NCBI RefSeq assembly: GCF_000423125.1
Contig: NZ_AUHJ01000001.1
Coordinates: 372,001-436,000 of the forward strand
Source of the DNA: Haliea salexigens DSM 19537
GTDB taxonomy: Bacteria; Pseudomonadota; Gammaproteobacteria; Pseudomonadales; Halieaceae
Direction: 5' to 3'
DNA: 64,000 nucleotides
In this document: piece after piece, positions 55,649-64,000 of the stretch
Numbering within the stretch: position 1 is the first letter of the stretch
Layout of the letters: every line of letters begins with the position of its first letter
Made by a program: the position numbers and the translations under genes
The notes under the pieces: generated by a model
What the model was told of the DNA's origin: nothing
The model's database searches: none
The model's input: the letters and a program-made list of their open reading frames with translations, nothing else

Positions 55649-58501
55649 GTGCGCAGTGCCGTTAAAGGCCTGATCATCGCCTACACCGTATACCTCGCCT
55701 GCAGCATGCTGATCCTGTTGCCGGCACTCAATATCCTGCCGCATCGATTCCTGCAGGACCAGTATGGCCGCCAATTGAATACCGAGCTGATTCTGTTCAA
55801 TCCATTCACGCTCGCGCTGCAGGTGCGTGAGGCCGCCCTCAGTGAGCCAGACGGTGAGCCCTTCATGGCCTTCAGCTACGCCGAGGTAAACCTGTCGCTG
55901 ACCTCGCTGATCCACGCCAGCCTGGTGCTCGATAAAGTCGCTCTGCAAGATCTCTCGGTACACCTGCGCCGCGAAGAGAATGGCCAGCTGAATATTGCCG
56001 ATTTCCTGCCCGCTGACAGCCCGGATGACGACGAGCCCGATGCACCACTCCCGGGTATCACCATCGCCGACCTGGCCCTCAGCGCGCGCCGTATCGATTT
56101 CACGGATAACAGCCATCCGCAGAACTACAGCACACATATCGATGACTTCAGCCTGGCGGTGACCAATCTGTCTACCGTGAAGGAGGCGGGTCAACCTTAT
56201 CGACTGAGCGCAAACACCGAAGGCGGAGGTCAGGTGCTGTGGGAGGCAGAGGTCTCACTGCCGGCAAGTCAAAGCAGCGGCCGACTGCAGTTGACAAACA
56301 TTGACCTGCGACCGGCGTGGCGGTTCGCACGCCCGTGGGTCACCTTCGCGCTGGCGCGAGGCCAGCTCGATATGGGACTCGACTACACGCTTGATTGGTC
56401 CGATGCCCTGCATTACACCCTTGCGGGGGGCACACTGGGTATTCGAGACGTGTCGTTGACCCCGGGCGAGGATGCACAGCTGCCCGACACCGGCATTGCG
56501 CTGCAGGCGCTGAACCTTGCGGGCTTCAGCGTCGATAGTGCACCGCAAACCGCGACCCTGGATTCACTGAAAATACGCGGGCTAGAGGTCAGTGGCTGGA
56601 GCGAAGGCAGCCGCGTCAGCCTGGCCGAGATGCTGTTGCCCCCACCCGGCGACGCAGAGGCAGACAGTGCGCCAGAGCCACCGACAGAGCCCGCTGAATT
56701 CGACTGGTCGCTACAGCTGAAACTCGCGGAAATGGAGCAGAGCGCCCTGCACTGGCGCAGCGAATTCACCGAGCCGGCCCTGCTGCAGGTAACACCGCTG
56801 ACCGCCGAACTGCGTGATGTGCGCTGGCCCGCCAGGGAGCCATCGGCCTTCTCCCTGTCGCTGGCAATCAATGATGCCGCCAAATTCGATCTCGCGGGCG
56901 CCCTGCATGCCGGCACCGGCGAAGGCGATGTCGCTTTCGCGCTGGAGTCCCTGCCGCTGGCCTGGTTTGCACCCAACCTGCCCGCGGTGCTGCGAGCCGA
57001 GATCGGCAGCGGCGAAGCGCGTACCGCAGGCACCGTACGGCTGGAGAAATTCCTGCCCCAAACTGTCAACGCCGACGGCGCCGTCATCGACTTTTCCATG
57101 CGCCTGCGCGGAGCGGACGATGCGCTGACGCGCTGGGACAGCGTGTCCTGGACGGGGCTCGATGTGCAGCCACTGGCTCGCAGTGTGAACCTGAACGAGC
57201 TGCACATAGAGGGCTACCAGGGACGTCTGCACATACAGGAGGACGGGCAGCTCAATGTACAACGACTGTTGGCGCAGGAGGCCGCAATAGAAGCCCCGCA
57301 AGCGCCGCCCAGCGAAGAACCCGAGCAACCTGCCGATACCACACAGGAAGCACCCTGGACGGTGGAGCTACCTGCGATTTTCGTGTCCAACAGCACCTTG
57401 GATTTCCTCGATGAGTCGCTGCCGATCCGTTTCCGCACGGTGGTCGGTGATCTCGATGGCAGCATCACCGGCCTGAGCAGCCGCAAAGGGCAGCCTCTGG
57501 AGGTAGACCTGAAGGGGTCGGTGGATGGTTATGCACCAGTGACGTTCTCCGGCACCGCGAGCCCCCTGCAGGAGCCGCCCTCACTGGACCTCAGGCTGCG
57601 CTTTCGCGGGCTGGATATGGCCCGCCTGACGCCCTATTCAGGGACCTACGCAGGCTATGCCATCGAAGACGGCGTGATGACTGTTGACCTGCGCTATGGC
57701 CTGGAAAACAACCGCTTGCAAGGCAACAACCAGATCGTGATTGACCAGCTCAAGCTCGGAGAGCGCATTGAAAGCAGCAAGGCGCTGGACCTGCCGCTCC
57801 GCCTGGGCATTGCCCTGCTGACCGACAGCAACGGCGTGATTGATCTTGCAGTACCGGTCAGCGGCGATGTCAACAATCCCCAGTTCAGCCTTGGCAGTGT
57901 CATAGCGGGGGCTTTTGTCAATTTGCTCACCAAGGCCATCACCGCACCCTTTGCCCTGCTGGCAAACCTGGTGGGAAGCAGCGAGGACCTGGACACCGTG
58001 GACTTTGCGGCCGGCAGCAGCGAACTGGATGACCATGGTCAGGGCAAGTTGCGGGATCTGGCTGCAGCGATGCAGCAAAGGCCCGAGCTGTCTTTACAGA
58101 TCAGCGGCAGGCTGGAATTGGACAGTGACCGCACTCAGTTGCAACGCCAACTTGCCCGCTCAGCGCTGCTCGACGCCGGGCTGAGCGAACAGGACATCCG
58201 CGACCGCACCCGGGCCTGGGAGGACGTGGTGACAAATCTCTACGCCGAACTCCCCGCGGCAGAACCCACCGACGCCGATGCAGAGGGCCCGTCTGTGCTG
58301 CAACAGGCGCGGATACTCCGCGATCAGTGGCCGGTGCCGGATGAGGCACTCACCACACTCGCCACGCAGCGCGCCACCACCACGAAGGATTTCCTGCTCA
58401 ATGAAGGTATCCCGGCAGAGCGACTGGGCGTCACTGCCAGCGAAGAAGAGAGCACCGAGAAGCGCTTTAGCGGCGTGGAGCTGGCGATAACGGTGGACTG
58501 A
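55649..58501 (+). CDS. DUF748 (AsmA-like) envelope protein
   Basis: Large protein of 950 residues: one N-terminal membrane anchor (about 8-30), long repeating beta-rich AsmA/DUF748 domains, Pro/Glu-rich linkers near 330-350 and 550-575, and a C-terminal region (about 788-950) with VDFAAGSSELDDHGQG that recalls an OmpA-like peptidoglycan-binding fold. Proteins of this superfamily bridge the periplasm and are linked to lipid transfer. The start is a GTG with a GGAGG ribosome site. Confidence 0.9.
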   Translation: MRSAVKGLIIAYTVYLACSMLILLPALNILPHRFLQDQYGRQLNTELILFNPFTLALQVREAALSEPDGEPFMAFSYAEVNLSLTSLIHASLVLDKVALQDLSVHLRREENGQLNIADFLPADSPDDDEPDAPLPGITIADLALSARRIDFTDNSHPQNYSTHIDDFSLAVTNLSTVKEAGQPYRLSANTEGGGQVLWEAEVSLPASQSSGRLQLTNIDLRPAWRFARPWVTFALARGQLDMGLDYTLDWSDALHYTLAGGTLGIRDVSLTPGEDAQLPDTGIALQALNLAGFSVDSAPQTATLDSLKIRGLEVSGWSEGSRVSLAEMLLPPPGDAEADSAPEPPTEPAEFDWSLQLKLAEMEQSALHWRSEFTEPALLQVTPLTAELRDVRWPAREPSAFSLSLAINDAAKFDLAGALHAGTGEGDVAFALESLPLAWFAPNLPAVLRAEIGSGEARTAGTVRLEKFLPQTVNADGAVIDFSMRLRGADDALTRWDSVSWTGLDVQPLARSVNLNELHIEGYQGRLHIQEDGQLNVQRLLAQEAAIEAPQAPPSEEPEQPADTTQEAPWTVELPAIFVSNSTLDFLDESLPIRFRTVVGDLDGSITGLSSRKGQPLEVDLKGSVDGYAPVTFSGTASPLQEPPSLDLRLRFRGLDMARLTPYSGTYAGYAIEDGVMTVDLRYGLENNRLQGNNQIVIDQLKLGERIESSKALDLPLRLGIALLTDSNGVIDLAVPVSGDVNNPQFSLGSVIAGAFVNLLTKAITAPFALLANLVGSSEDLDTVDFAAGSSELDDHGQGKLRDLAAAMQQRPELSLQISGRLELDSDRTQLQRQLARSALLDAGLSEQDIRDRTRAWEDVVTNLYAELPAAEPTDADAEGPSVLQQARILRDQWPVPDEALTTLATQRATTTKDFLLNEGIPAERLGVTASEEESTEKRFSGVELAITVD

Positions 58502-58515
58502 AGCGGCGCCGGCCG

Positions 58516-59061
58516 TCAGCCGGCTGGGCGTAGCACGCCACTGCAATAGCGGCACAGGTAGCGAGCGCGCCCCTCGCGCATGCGGTTGTGACGCACGGTG
58601 GATACCGCGTGCTCGCGACAACCACAGTGGTAGGGATGGCGGCGCTGGCGACGCATCGGCACACCGTCCAGCGCAAGATCGAACGTCACCCGGGGCGGAC
58701 GCCCAAACAACTGCATCACCTGCTGCCACTGCGGCCCGTGCGGCTTCAGGCGTCGACGCGGATAACGCATATGAACCACATAGTGTGCGACTTCGTGCGG
58801 TACCGTGTGTTGCAGGTTTTCGTCGAAGTGACGGGCAAAAATCCAGGGGTTGTAGCGAATACTGCAGCTCGCTCCCTGCACCCGGAACATCCCCGCACTG
58901 CCGCCACTTAAGTCAAAGAGCACGGTGGGCAGCGCAAGTGGTTGCGCCAACAGGGCCACTGCACGGTCAACCCAGGCCTGGGTTGCAGCGATCACCTGCG
59001 CACGTTGCGCCGTGCCAATCGGCTCGATGGGTACGCTGGCGGATTTGTCGTCGCTGCTCAT
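58516..59061 (-). CDS. sprT: SprT-like zinc metalloprotein
   Basis: Protein of 181 residues with the metalloprotease motif HExxH at His89-Glu90 to His93 (VPHEVAHYVVH) and a C-terminal zinc-ribbon-like segment with cysteines and histidines (YHCGCREH, YLCRYC). SprT-family proteins resemble the Spartan protease domain; the bacterial role is unclear. The start at 59061 is used; the longer frame extends into the LysR gene. Confidence 0.9.
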   Translation of the reverse strand: MSSDDKSASVPIEPIGTAQRAQVIAATQAWVDRAVALLAQPLALPTVLFDLSGGSAGMFRVQGASCSIRYNPWIFARHFDENLQHTVPHEVAHYVVHMRYPRRRLKPHGPQWQQVMQLFGRPPRVTFDLALDGVPMRRQRRHPYHCGCREHAVSTVRHNRMREGRARYLCRYCSGVLRPAG

Positions 59062-59093
59062 GGGCCCATTGTAACCGCGATGTGCGTGCGGCT

Positions 59094-59978
59094 TCACCAC
59101 GCCTGTTCGTGACAGAGTGCCAGCCACTCGCGCAGTGCGGCGGTATGAAATTTCTGCCGGTGCAGCACAATATGCAGGCGCCGCGTGAAATCGCGATGCG
59201 GAACCCGCAAGGGTACCAGAGAGCCGCGGGCAAAGGCCTCAACCAGGCTAATGCGCGACAGGCAGCCGACGCCCAGACCCGCCTCCACGGCACGTTTGAT
59301 AGCCTCGGTGTGCTGCAGTTCAAGGGCCAGACGCAATGCAGGCAGGATGCCATGCATGGCGCGATCAAAGGTCTGCCGGGTACCGGACCCCGGCTCCCGC
59401 ACAATCCACTCCAGCGACAGCAGGTCATCATCAGTGAGCGCGCGGCGCCGCGCCAGCGGGTGGCCGGGCGCCGCGAACACGGTAAGCTCATCCGCCTGCC
59501 AGGGCTCACAGCTCAAATCAGCGTGGCTCAGCTCACCCTCAACCAGGCCGATATCGAGTTCATAGTGTGCCACCTTCTCGGCGATGGCCGCCGTATTGGC
59601 CACGCTGAGCGCCACATCGGCCGCCGGGAAGCGCGTACGAAAAGCCGCAATCATGGGGACCGCAAGATAATTGCCGATGGTCAGGGTGGCACCGAGCTGG
59701 AGCCGTCCGCTGACCTCTTCCCCCAGCATGCCCTGCTCCAGCGCGCGCGCCCGATCGAGCAACTCCTCCGCTGCGGGGCGCAGCTGTCTTCCCAGCTCGC
59801 TGAGGCGCAGCCGTTTACCGAGGCGGTCGAACAGCTGCACATTGAATTGCTGCTCGAGTTCGCGCAGCGAGCCGCTTGCGGCTGACTGCGACATGGCAAG
59901 GTCCGACGCCGCCCGGCTGATGTTCTCGTGTTGCGCCGTGGCAATGAACACCTCCAACTGTCTCAGGGTGTAGCGCAT
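59094..59978 (-). CDS. LysR-family regulator, FinR-like
   Basis: LysR regulator of 294 residues: winged helix (LRQLEVFIATAQHENISRAA, LAMSQSAASGSLRELE) and an effector-binding domain. It is divergent from fpr, the arrangement known for FinR in Pseudomonas, which activates fpr under oxidative or iron-sulfur stress. Assignment as FinR is by context; the protein also resembles CysB/CbbR-type relatives. Confidence 0.88.
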   Translation of the reverse strand: MRYTLRQLEVFIATAQHENISRAASDLAMSQSAASGSLRELEQQFNVQLFDRLGKRLRLSELGRQLRPAAEELLDRARALEQGMLGEEVSGRLQLGATLTIGNYLAVPMIAAFRTRFPAADVALSVANTAAIAEKVAHYELDIGLVEGELSHADLSCEPWQADELTVFAAPGHPLARRRALTDDDLLSLEWIVREPGSGTRQTFDRAMHGILPALRLALELQHTEAIKRAVEAGLGVGCLSRISLVEAFARGSLVPLRVPHRDFTRRLHIVLHRQKFHTAALREWLALCHEQAW

Positions 59979-59994
59979 AACGGCTCCTATATCG

Positions 59995-60056
59995 GTTTTA
60001 CAGCTATCATATATTTATAAAAACTGTTTTACCAATATACACCCCGTGCTTACAGT
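59995..60056 (+). promoter_or_regulatory. finR-like/fpr divergent control region
   Basis: GTTTTAC occurs at 59995-60001 and again at 60026-60032, exactly 31 bases apart (about three helical turns). The longer arms GGTTTTACAG and CTGTTTTACC are also a near inverted pair. A weak fpr promoter (TTTACC at 60029, 16-base spacer, TACAGT at 60051-60056) overlaps the right copy. Confidence 0.5.
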
Positions 60057-60091
60057 AGCGCCACTGCATACGACTACTCGGGAGAAAGAAC

Positions 60092-60865
60092 ATGGCGACG
60101 TTGCTGCGCGAACGCGTTACCGAAGTACACCACTGGACAGACCGCCTGTTCAGCTTCAAGACCACGCGCAATCCGGGCTTTCGCTTCGAAAACGGGCATT
60201 TCACCATGATTGGCCTGGAGCGCGAGGGACGGCCGCTGTTGCGCGCCTACAGCATGGCCAGCGCCAACTACGAGGACCAGCTCGAGTTCTTCAGTATCAA
60301 AGTGGCTGATGGCCCCCTCACCTCACAGCTGCAGAACATCCGCGTCGGTGACGAACTACTGGTCAACAGCAAGGCGACGGGCACGCTGGTCCTCGACAAC
60401 CTCCTGCCGGGGCGCAACCTCTACCTCCTGGGTACCGGCACCGGACTCGCCCCCTTCCTGAGCATCATCAAGGATCCCGCCATTTACGAGCGCTTTGAGC
60501 GGGTCATCCTGGCGCACGGTTGCCGCAACGTGAGCGAGCTGGCCTATCAGGATGCGATTACCCGTGAGTTGCCGGCGCATGAATACCTCGGTGACGAGAT
60601 TCGCGGCAAGCTGATCTACTACCCTACCGTCACCCGCGAAGCTTTCCGCAACACCGGCCGTCTGACCGACCTCCTGCACAGCGACAAGTTGCCGGCCGAT
60701 GTGGGGCTGCCGCCAATCGACCCCGACAATGACCGTTTTATGCTCTGCGGCAGCCCCAGCATGCTGAAAGACATGGGCACCCTGCTCAACGGGCGCGGCT
60801 TCCAGGAATCACGCCACGGCAAGGCCGCCCACTACGTCATTGAGCGGGCCTTTGTGGAAAGCTGA
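60092..60865 (+). CDS. fpr: Ferredoxin-NADP reductase
   Basis: FAD enzyme of 257 residues of the bacterial Fpr type, passing electrons between NADPH and ferredoxin or flavodoxin. It has the FAD-binding RAYSMAS motif, the NADP motif GTGTGLAPF, and the C-terminal VIERAFVES. Such enzymes serve iron-sulfur repair and oxidative defence, and could also feed ferredoxin-dependent oxygenases. Its stop abuts that of the convergent acyl-CoA synthetase. Confidence 0.96.
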   Translation: MATLLRERVTEVHHWTDRLFSFKTTRNPGFRFENGHFTMIGLEREGRPLLRAYSMASANYEDQLEFFSIKVADGPLTSQLQNIRVGDELLVNSKATGTLVLDNLLPGRNLYLLGTGTGLAPFLSIIKDPAIYERFERVILAHGCRNVSELAYQDAITRELPAHEYLGDEIRGKLIYYPTVTREAFRNTGRLTDLLHSDKLPADVGLPPIDPDNDRFMLCGSPSMLKDMGTLLNGRGFQESRHGKAAHYVIERAFVES

Positions 60866-62566
60866 TTAATCTGCGTCAGCGACCTGCAGGGATTCGCGGA
60901 GCTCGCGCTTGAGAAACTTGCCACTGGCGTTTCTCGGCAGGGGCTCCGGCAAAAACCAGATATACCGTGGCACCTTGTAGGGTGAAAGCTGGCCCGCGCA
61001 ATGGGCCCGCAGTTGCGTGGCGTTGAGCTCGACGCCGGGCTGCAGATACACCGCGGCCCCCACCTCCTCGCCGAGGCGCTCATCCGCTACCGAGAACACC
61101 ACACACTCCGCCACCGCGTCATGGGCAAACAGCGCGTTCTCGACTTCTGCGCAGTACACATTTTCCCCGCCCCGCAGCACCATGTCCTTGGCCCGGTCGA
61201 CCAGAAAAATAAATCCGTCCTCATCGATACGCGCGATGTCGCCCGTATGCAACCAGCCGTCGGTGATCGACTCGGCGGTGGCATCTGCGCGGTTCAGGTA
61301 ACCCTTGATGACCGGCGCGCCGCGCACCCAGAGCTCACCGATAGCGTTGACACCGAGGTCCTCACCCGAGGGCCCCACACACTTGGCCTCCAGCGTGGGC
61401 ACAGCGGGGCCGACGCTGGACGGCTTGTCGACAAAAAATTCCGCTGACACCGCGGCGATGATGCCTGATGTTTCGGTCATGCCGTAGCCTGTATTCGGTC
61501 GCGCCGCCACTGAACGGGCCTGTATTTTCTCCACCAGGTCCGGTTGCAGCGCCGCCCCCCCGCCGCCCAGCACCAGCAGCGACGAAGTATCGCGACGGGC
61601 AAAATCCGGGTGCATGAGAATCTCGCGCGCCATCATGGGCACGCCGTTGAATGTGGTAATCGTTTCTTCTTCAATCAGCCGCAGTGCATCCGCCGCATCC
61701 CACTTGTACATGTGCACCAGCTTGCCCCCGGCCAAGGTGGTGGCATGCGCCACACAATTATTGGCGGTGACATGGAACAGCGGAGTTGCCAGCAGGGAAT
61801 TGGGGGCGGGGGAAGAACCCGGCGCTGGTGGCGTTGTGCCCTTGGCCAAGGCCACTGCCATGGGCTGCACGGTGTTGATGAACGCCACATTCATTACATT
61901 GGCAACACAGCCCCGGTGCGTGAGGCGCGCCCCCTTGGGGCGCCCGGTGGTGCCTGATGTGTAGAATATACAGGCATCGTCTTCCGGGGCGATCGCAACC
62001 GCCGGCAGGTCCGGCCTGGCGTTGATGACCTCAACCCAGTCTGTCGCCCAGGCTGGCGCTTCGTCCTGCAGGCGCACCGCAACGACCTTCATGGTGGAAA
62101 AGCGCTCACGGATCTCACTGAACCGCTGCAGTCGCTCGCGATCACAGATCAGCACCCGTGGCACCGAATCCTCCAGAGCAAATGCCATTTCCTGCGCAAC
62201 CCACCAGGCGTTCATCCCCACCACCACAGCTCCCATGGATGTGACCGCCCAGTAGGCGAGCATCCACTCGGGATAATTGCGCATGGCGATCGCCACCCGG
62301 TCACCGGGGCCAACCCCCGCATCGTGCAACCAGCGTGCAATACTGGCGGTGAACGTGTGGGCTTCGCTGTAGGTACAGCGCTCGCCGCTGAATACCAGGT
62401 AATCCTTGTCTGCGTGCCCGGCGGTGCTCAACCAGATTTCGCGCAGCGAAGGCGGCGCGTGGCGGAAGGTGCGAATCGGGACACTGCCCACCGTCTCGGT
62501 TGTCACCTCAAACGGCTGCCCCGGCCCTGTCAATTCCTGCCATGCCTGCTTCAAATGCTCGTACAC
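60866..62566 (-). CDS. AMP-binding acyl-CoA synthetase
   Basis: ANL-superfamily ligase of 566 residues. It has the P-loop CIFYTSGTTGRPKG, the GYGMTETSG motif and the C-terminal hinge followed by a catalytic lysine (SGKFLKRELR). The start is a GTG at 62566 with an AGAGG site; the frame stays open 95 codons further, into the divergent promoter and neighbour. The acid activated (fatty, branched or other) cannot be told. Divergent from an ACAD10/11-type phosphotransferase gene. Confidence 0.9.
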   Translation of the reverse strand: MYEHLKQAWQELTGPGQPFEVTTETVGSVPIRTFRHAPPSLREIWLSTAGHADKDYLVFSGERCTYSEAHTFTASIARWLHDAGVGPGDRVAIAMRNYPEWMLAYWAVTSMGAVVVGMNAWWVAQEMAFALEDSVPRVLICDRERLQRFSEIRERFSTMKVVAVRLQDEAPAWATDWVEVINARPDLPAVAIAPEDDACIFYTSGTTGRPKGARLTHRGCVANVMNVAFINTVQPMAVALAKGTTPPAPGSSPAPNSLLATPLFHVTANNCVAHATTLAGGKLVHMYKWDAADALRLIEEETITTFNGVPMMAREILMHPDFARRDTSSLLVLGGGGAALQPDLVEKIQARSVAARPNTGYGMTETSGIIAAVSAEFFVDKPSSVGPAVPTLEAKCVGPSGEDLGVNAIGELWVRGAPVIKGYLNRADATAESITDGWLHTGDIARIDEDGFIFLVDRAKDMVLRGGENVYCAEVENALFAHDAVAECVVFSVADERLGEEVGAAVYLQPGVELNATQLRAHCAGQLSPYKVPRYIWFLPEPLPRNASGKFLKRELRESLQVADAD

Positions 62567-62746
62567 AGTAAAACCTCTGTTAGACTTCTGCTGGTGAGGA
62601 AGCGGCAGCATACCCCGAGCCGTTGGCATGCTCAACGCTCGTCCACGGTGTCGGCGCAGGTCAACAATATTGTCGCCCCGCGTCATTGTTGCAGCCCTCG
62701 CGGCGCGCCAGACTACACGTTTAATAACACAAGCCAAGGGATCATC

Positions 62747-63766
62747 ATGAGCTCGCAGCAACTGGATACCAGGCGCCTCTCCGCCTACCTGGCAGACCAC
62801 CTGCCCGACATGGACGACAGCCTTACCGCAGAGAAATTCCCCGGCGGGCAATCAAACCCCACGTTCAAGCTGACCGCGGGCGAGCGCTCCTACGTATTGC
62901 GGCGGAAACCGCCCGGTGAATTGCTACCGTCCGCCCATGCGGTCGACCGTGAATTCCGGGTTATCAGTGCGCTGCAGAACACTGACGTGCCCGTGCCCCG
63001 AACCCACGTATTGTGTGAAGACGACTCGGTCATTGGCTCAATGTTCTATGTCATGGAATACATGGAGGGCCGTATTCTCTGGGACCCGGTGCTGCCGGAT
63101 GCCGCAGACAACGCAGAGCGCAGTGCAACCTACGATGCCATGAACGCGACCATGGCAGCGCTGCACAATGTCGACGTCGACGCGGTGGGCCTGTCTGACT
63201 ACGGCAAACCCGGGAACTACTTCGAACGTCAGCTGGCGCGCTGGACCCGACAATACCGTGCCTCCGAAACCGAAACCGTGGCCAACATGGAAACCCTGCT
63301 GACCTGGCTGCCGGCGAACATGCCGGCGGACGACGGCACCGTGAGCCTGGTACACGGCGACTACCGGCTGGACAACATGATGTTCCACCCGACCGAGCCG
63401 CGCGTGATTGCCCTGCTCGACTGGGAACTTTCCACCCTCGGCCACCCCCTCGCCGATCTCGCCAACCAGTGCATGGCATGGATGCTGCCGCGCGACAGCA
63501 GCATGAAAGGACTGGCCGGGGTGGACCGTGCATCACTGGGCATCCCCACGGACGAGGAATACATCGCGCGCTACTGCGAGCGCACCGGCCGCGCGGGCAT
63601 CGAGAACTGGAACTTCTACCTGATCTTCTCGCTGTTCCGCCTGGCCGCCATTGTGCAGGGCATCAAGAAGCGTGCGCTGATCGGCACCGCTTCCAGCCAA
63701 GAGGCCGACGCGAGGGCAAACCTGGTGGGGCCCCTGTCACAGCTGGCCGTTGACCTCATTCGCTGA
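62747..63766 (+). CDS. Phosphotransferase family protein (ACAD10/11 N-terminal type)
   Basis: Protein of 339 residues with the aminoglycoside-phosphotransferase/kinase fold: FPGGQSNPTFKL in the N-lobe, the catalytic loop VHGDYRLDNMMFHP and the metal motif ALLDWELSTLGHPLADLA. This subgroup is similar to the kinase domain of human ACAD10/11, which phosphorylates 4-hydroxyacyl-CoA for breakdown. A bacterial role in hydroxyacyl-CoA catabolism is likely. Start ATG at 62747. Confidence 0.9.
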   Translation: MSSQQLDTRRLSAYLADHLPDMDDSLTAEKFPGGQSNPTFKLTAGERSYVLRRKPPGELLPSAHAVDREFRVISALQNTDVPVPRTHVLCEDDSVIGSMFYVMEYMEGRILWDPVLPDAADNAERSATYDAMNATMAALHNVDVDAVGLSDYGKPGNYFERQLARWTRQYRASETETVANMETLLTWLPANMPADDGTVSLVHGDYRLDNMMFHPTEPRVIALLDWELSTLGHPLADLANQCMAWMLPRDSSMKGLAGVDRASLGIPTDEEYIARYCERTGRAGIENWNFYLIFSLFRLAAIVQGIKKRALIGTASSQEADARANLVGPLSQLAVDLIR

Positions 63767-63876
63767 CGACTGCGACCGCGGCGGCGACTGCGCCGAGTCG
63801 CCGCCAAGAGAAGCATCCAGCAGGCGCCACCGCGCGTACATGGAGGCATACCCATCACTAGAGGTGGCACACGCCA

Positions 63877-64000
63877 ATGCCCGATACACTCTATTACGAT
63901 GGCCAATGCCCTTTGTGCACACGTGAAATGGCCAAACTCGGAAAGTTATGTGATTCACAGCTGCAGCTGGCCGACATTCATTGCCTGGCGCCGGAAGCGA
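63877..64000 (+). CDS. DCC-family thiol oxidoreductase (DUF393), truncated by window end
   Basis: The first 41 residues of a thioredoxin-fold-like protein are visible, with the family motif YYDGQCPLCTREM. DCC-family proteins are predicted thiol-disulfide oxidoreductases. GAGGTGG lies 9 to 15 bases upstream of the ATG. The remainder lies beyond the window. Confidence 0.85.
   Translation, partial: MPDTLYYDGQCPLCTREMAKLGKLCDSQLQLADIHCLAPEA

Overview
The window is a dense, GC-rich stretch of a gammaproteobacterial chromosome with no phage, transposase, CRISPR array, rRNA or tRNA that I can see. The mix of cbb3 oxidase maturation genes, ectoine synthesis, several acyl-CoA/aromatic catabolic operons and a wax ester synthase suggests a salt-tolerant, probably marine organism such as Halieaceae (OM60/NOR5 clade). 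That placement is inference from gene content only.

Layout. 1-5.3 kb: ccoG-ccoH-ccoI-ccoS plus a SafE-like membrane protein, i.e. assembly of cbb3 cytochrome oxidase (the structural genes probably lie just left of the window). 5.4-6.2 kb: ompW behind a near-perfect FNR/Anr box. 6.2-10.9 kb: ectA-ectB-ectC-ask operon, divergent from the MarR-type regulator ectR, with a sigma70 promoter and a pseudopalindrome at the expected start point. 11-16.9 kb: an operon for the lower part of a meta-cleavage pathway (HsaA-like monooxygenase, C-C hydrolase, 2-oxopent-4-enoate hydratase, acylating acetaldehyde dehydrogenase, 4-hydroxy-2-oxovalerate aldolase) and an SDR; no ring-cleavage dioxygenase is present here. 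17-25.5 kb: a secreted trypsin-like protease, trhO-bolA, two AraC-type regulators, an EthD-domain protein, an SDR, a Baeyer-Villiger-type monooxygenase and a zinc alcohol dehydrogenase.

25.6-36 kb: a repeat-bearing hypothetical protein, a two-component system, an RDD protein, lptF-lptG, and the conserved divergent block pepA-holC-valS. 36-39 kb: two cold-shock-domain genes (one membrane-anchored), a methyltransferase and a secreted TPR protein. 39-46.9 kb: a WS/DGAT wax ester synthase with a candidate small RNA running antisense into its 3' end, LysR-tatD, rapA and a second, exported M17 aminopeptidase. 46.9-55.6 kb: a six-gene acyl-CoA operon containing alpha-methylacyl-CoA racemase, pointing to methyl-branched substrates, divergent from a degenerate GGDEF protein and an AraC regulator. 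55.6-64 kb: a DUF748 protein, a SprT-like metalloprotein, a finR-like/fpr divergent pair, an acyl-CoA synthetase divergent from an ACAD10/11-type phosphotransferase, and the start of a DCC-family thiol oxidoreductase.

Taken together the region links micro-oxic respiration, osmoprotection and catabolism of hydrophobic carbon (ring compounds, branched acyl chains, storage lipid). The most notable signals are the EctR-like operator on the ect promoter, the FNR box before ompW, the GGDEF protein that lost its active site but kept an I-site, the candidate antisense sRNA at about 40.5 kb, and the partly incomplete catabolic operons.
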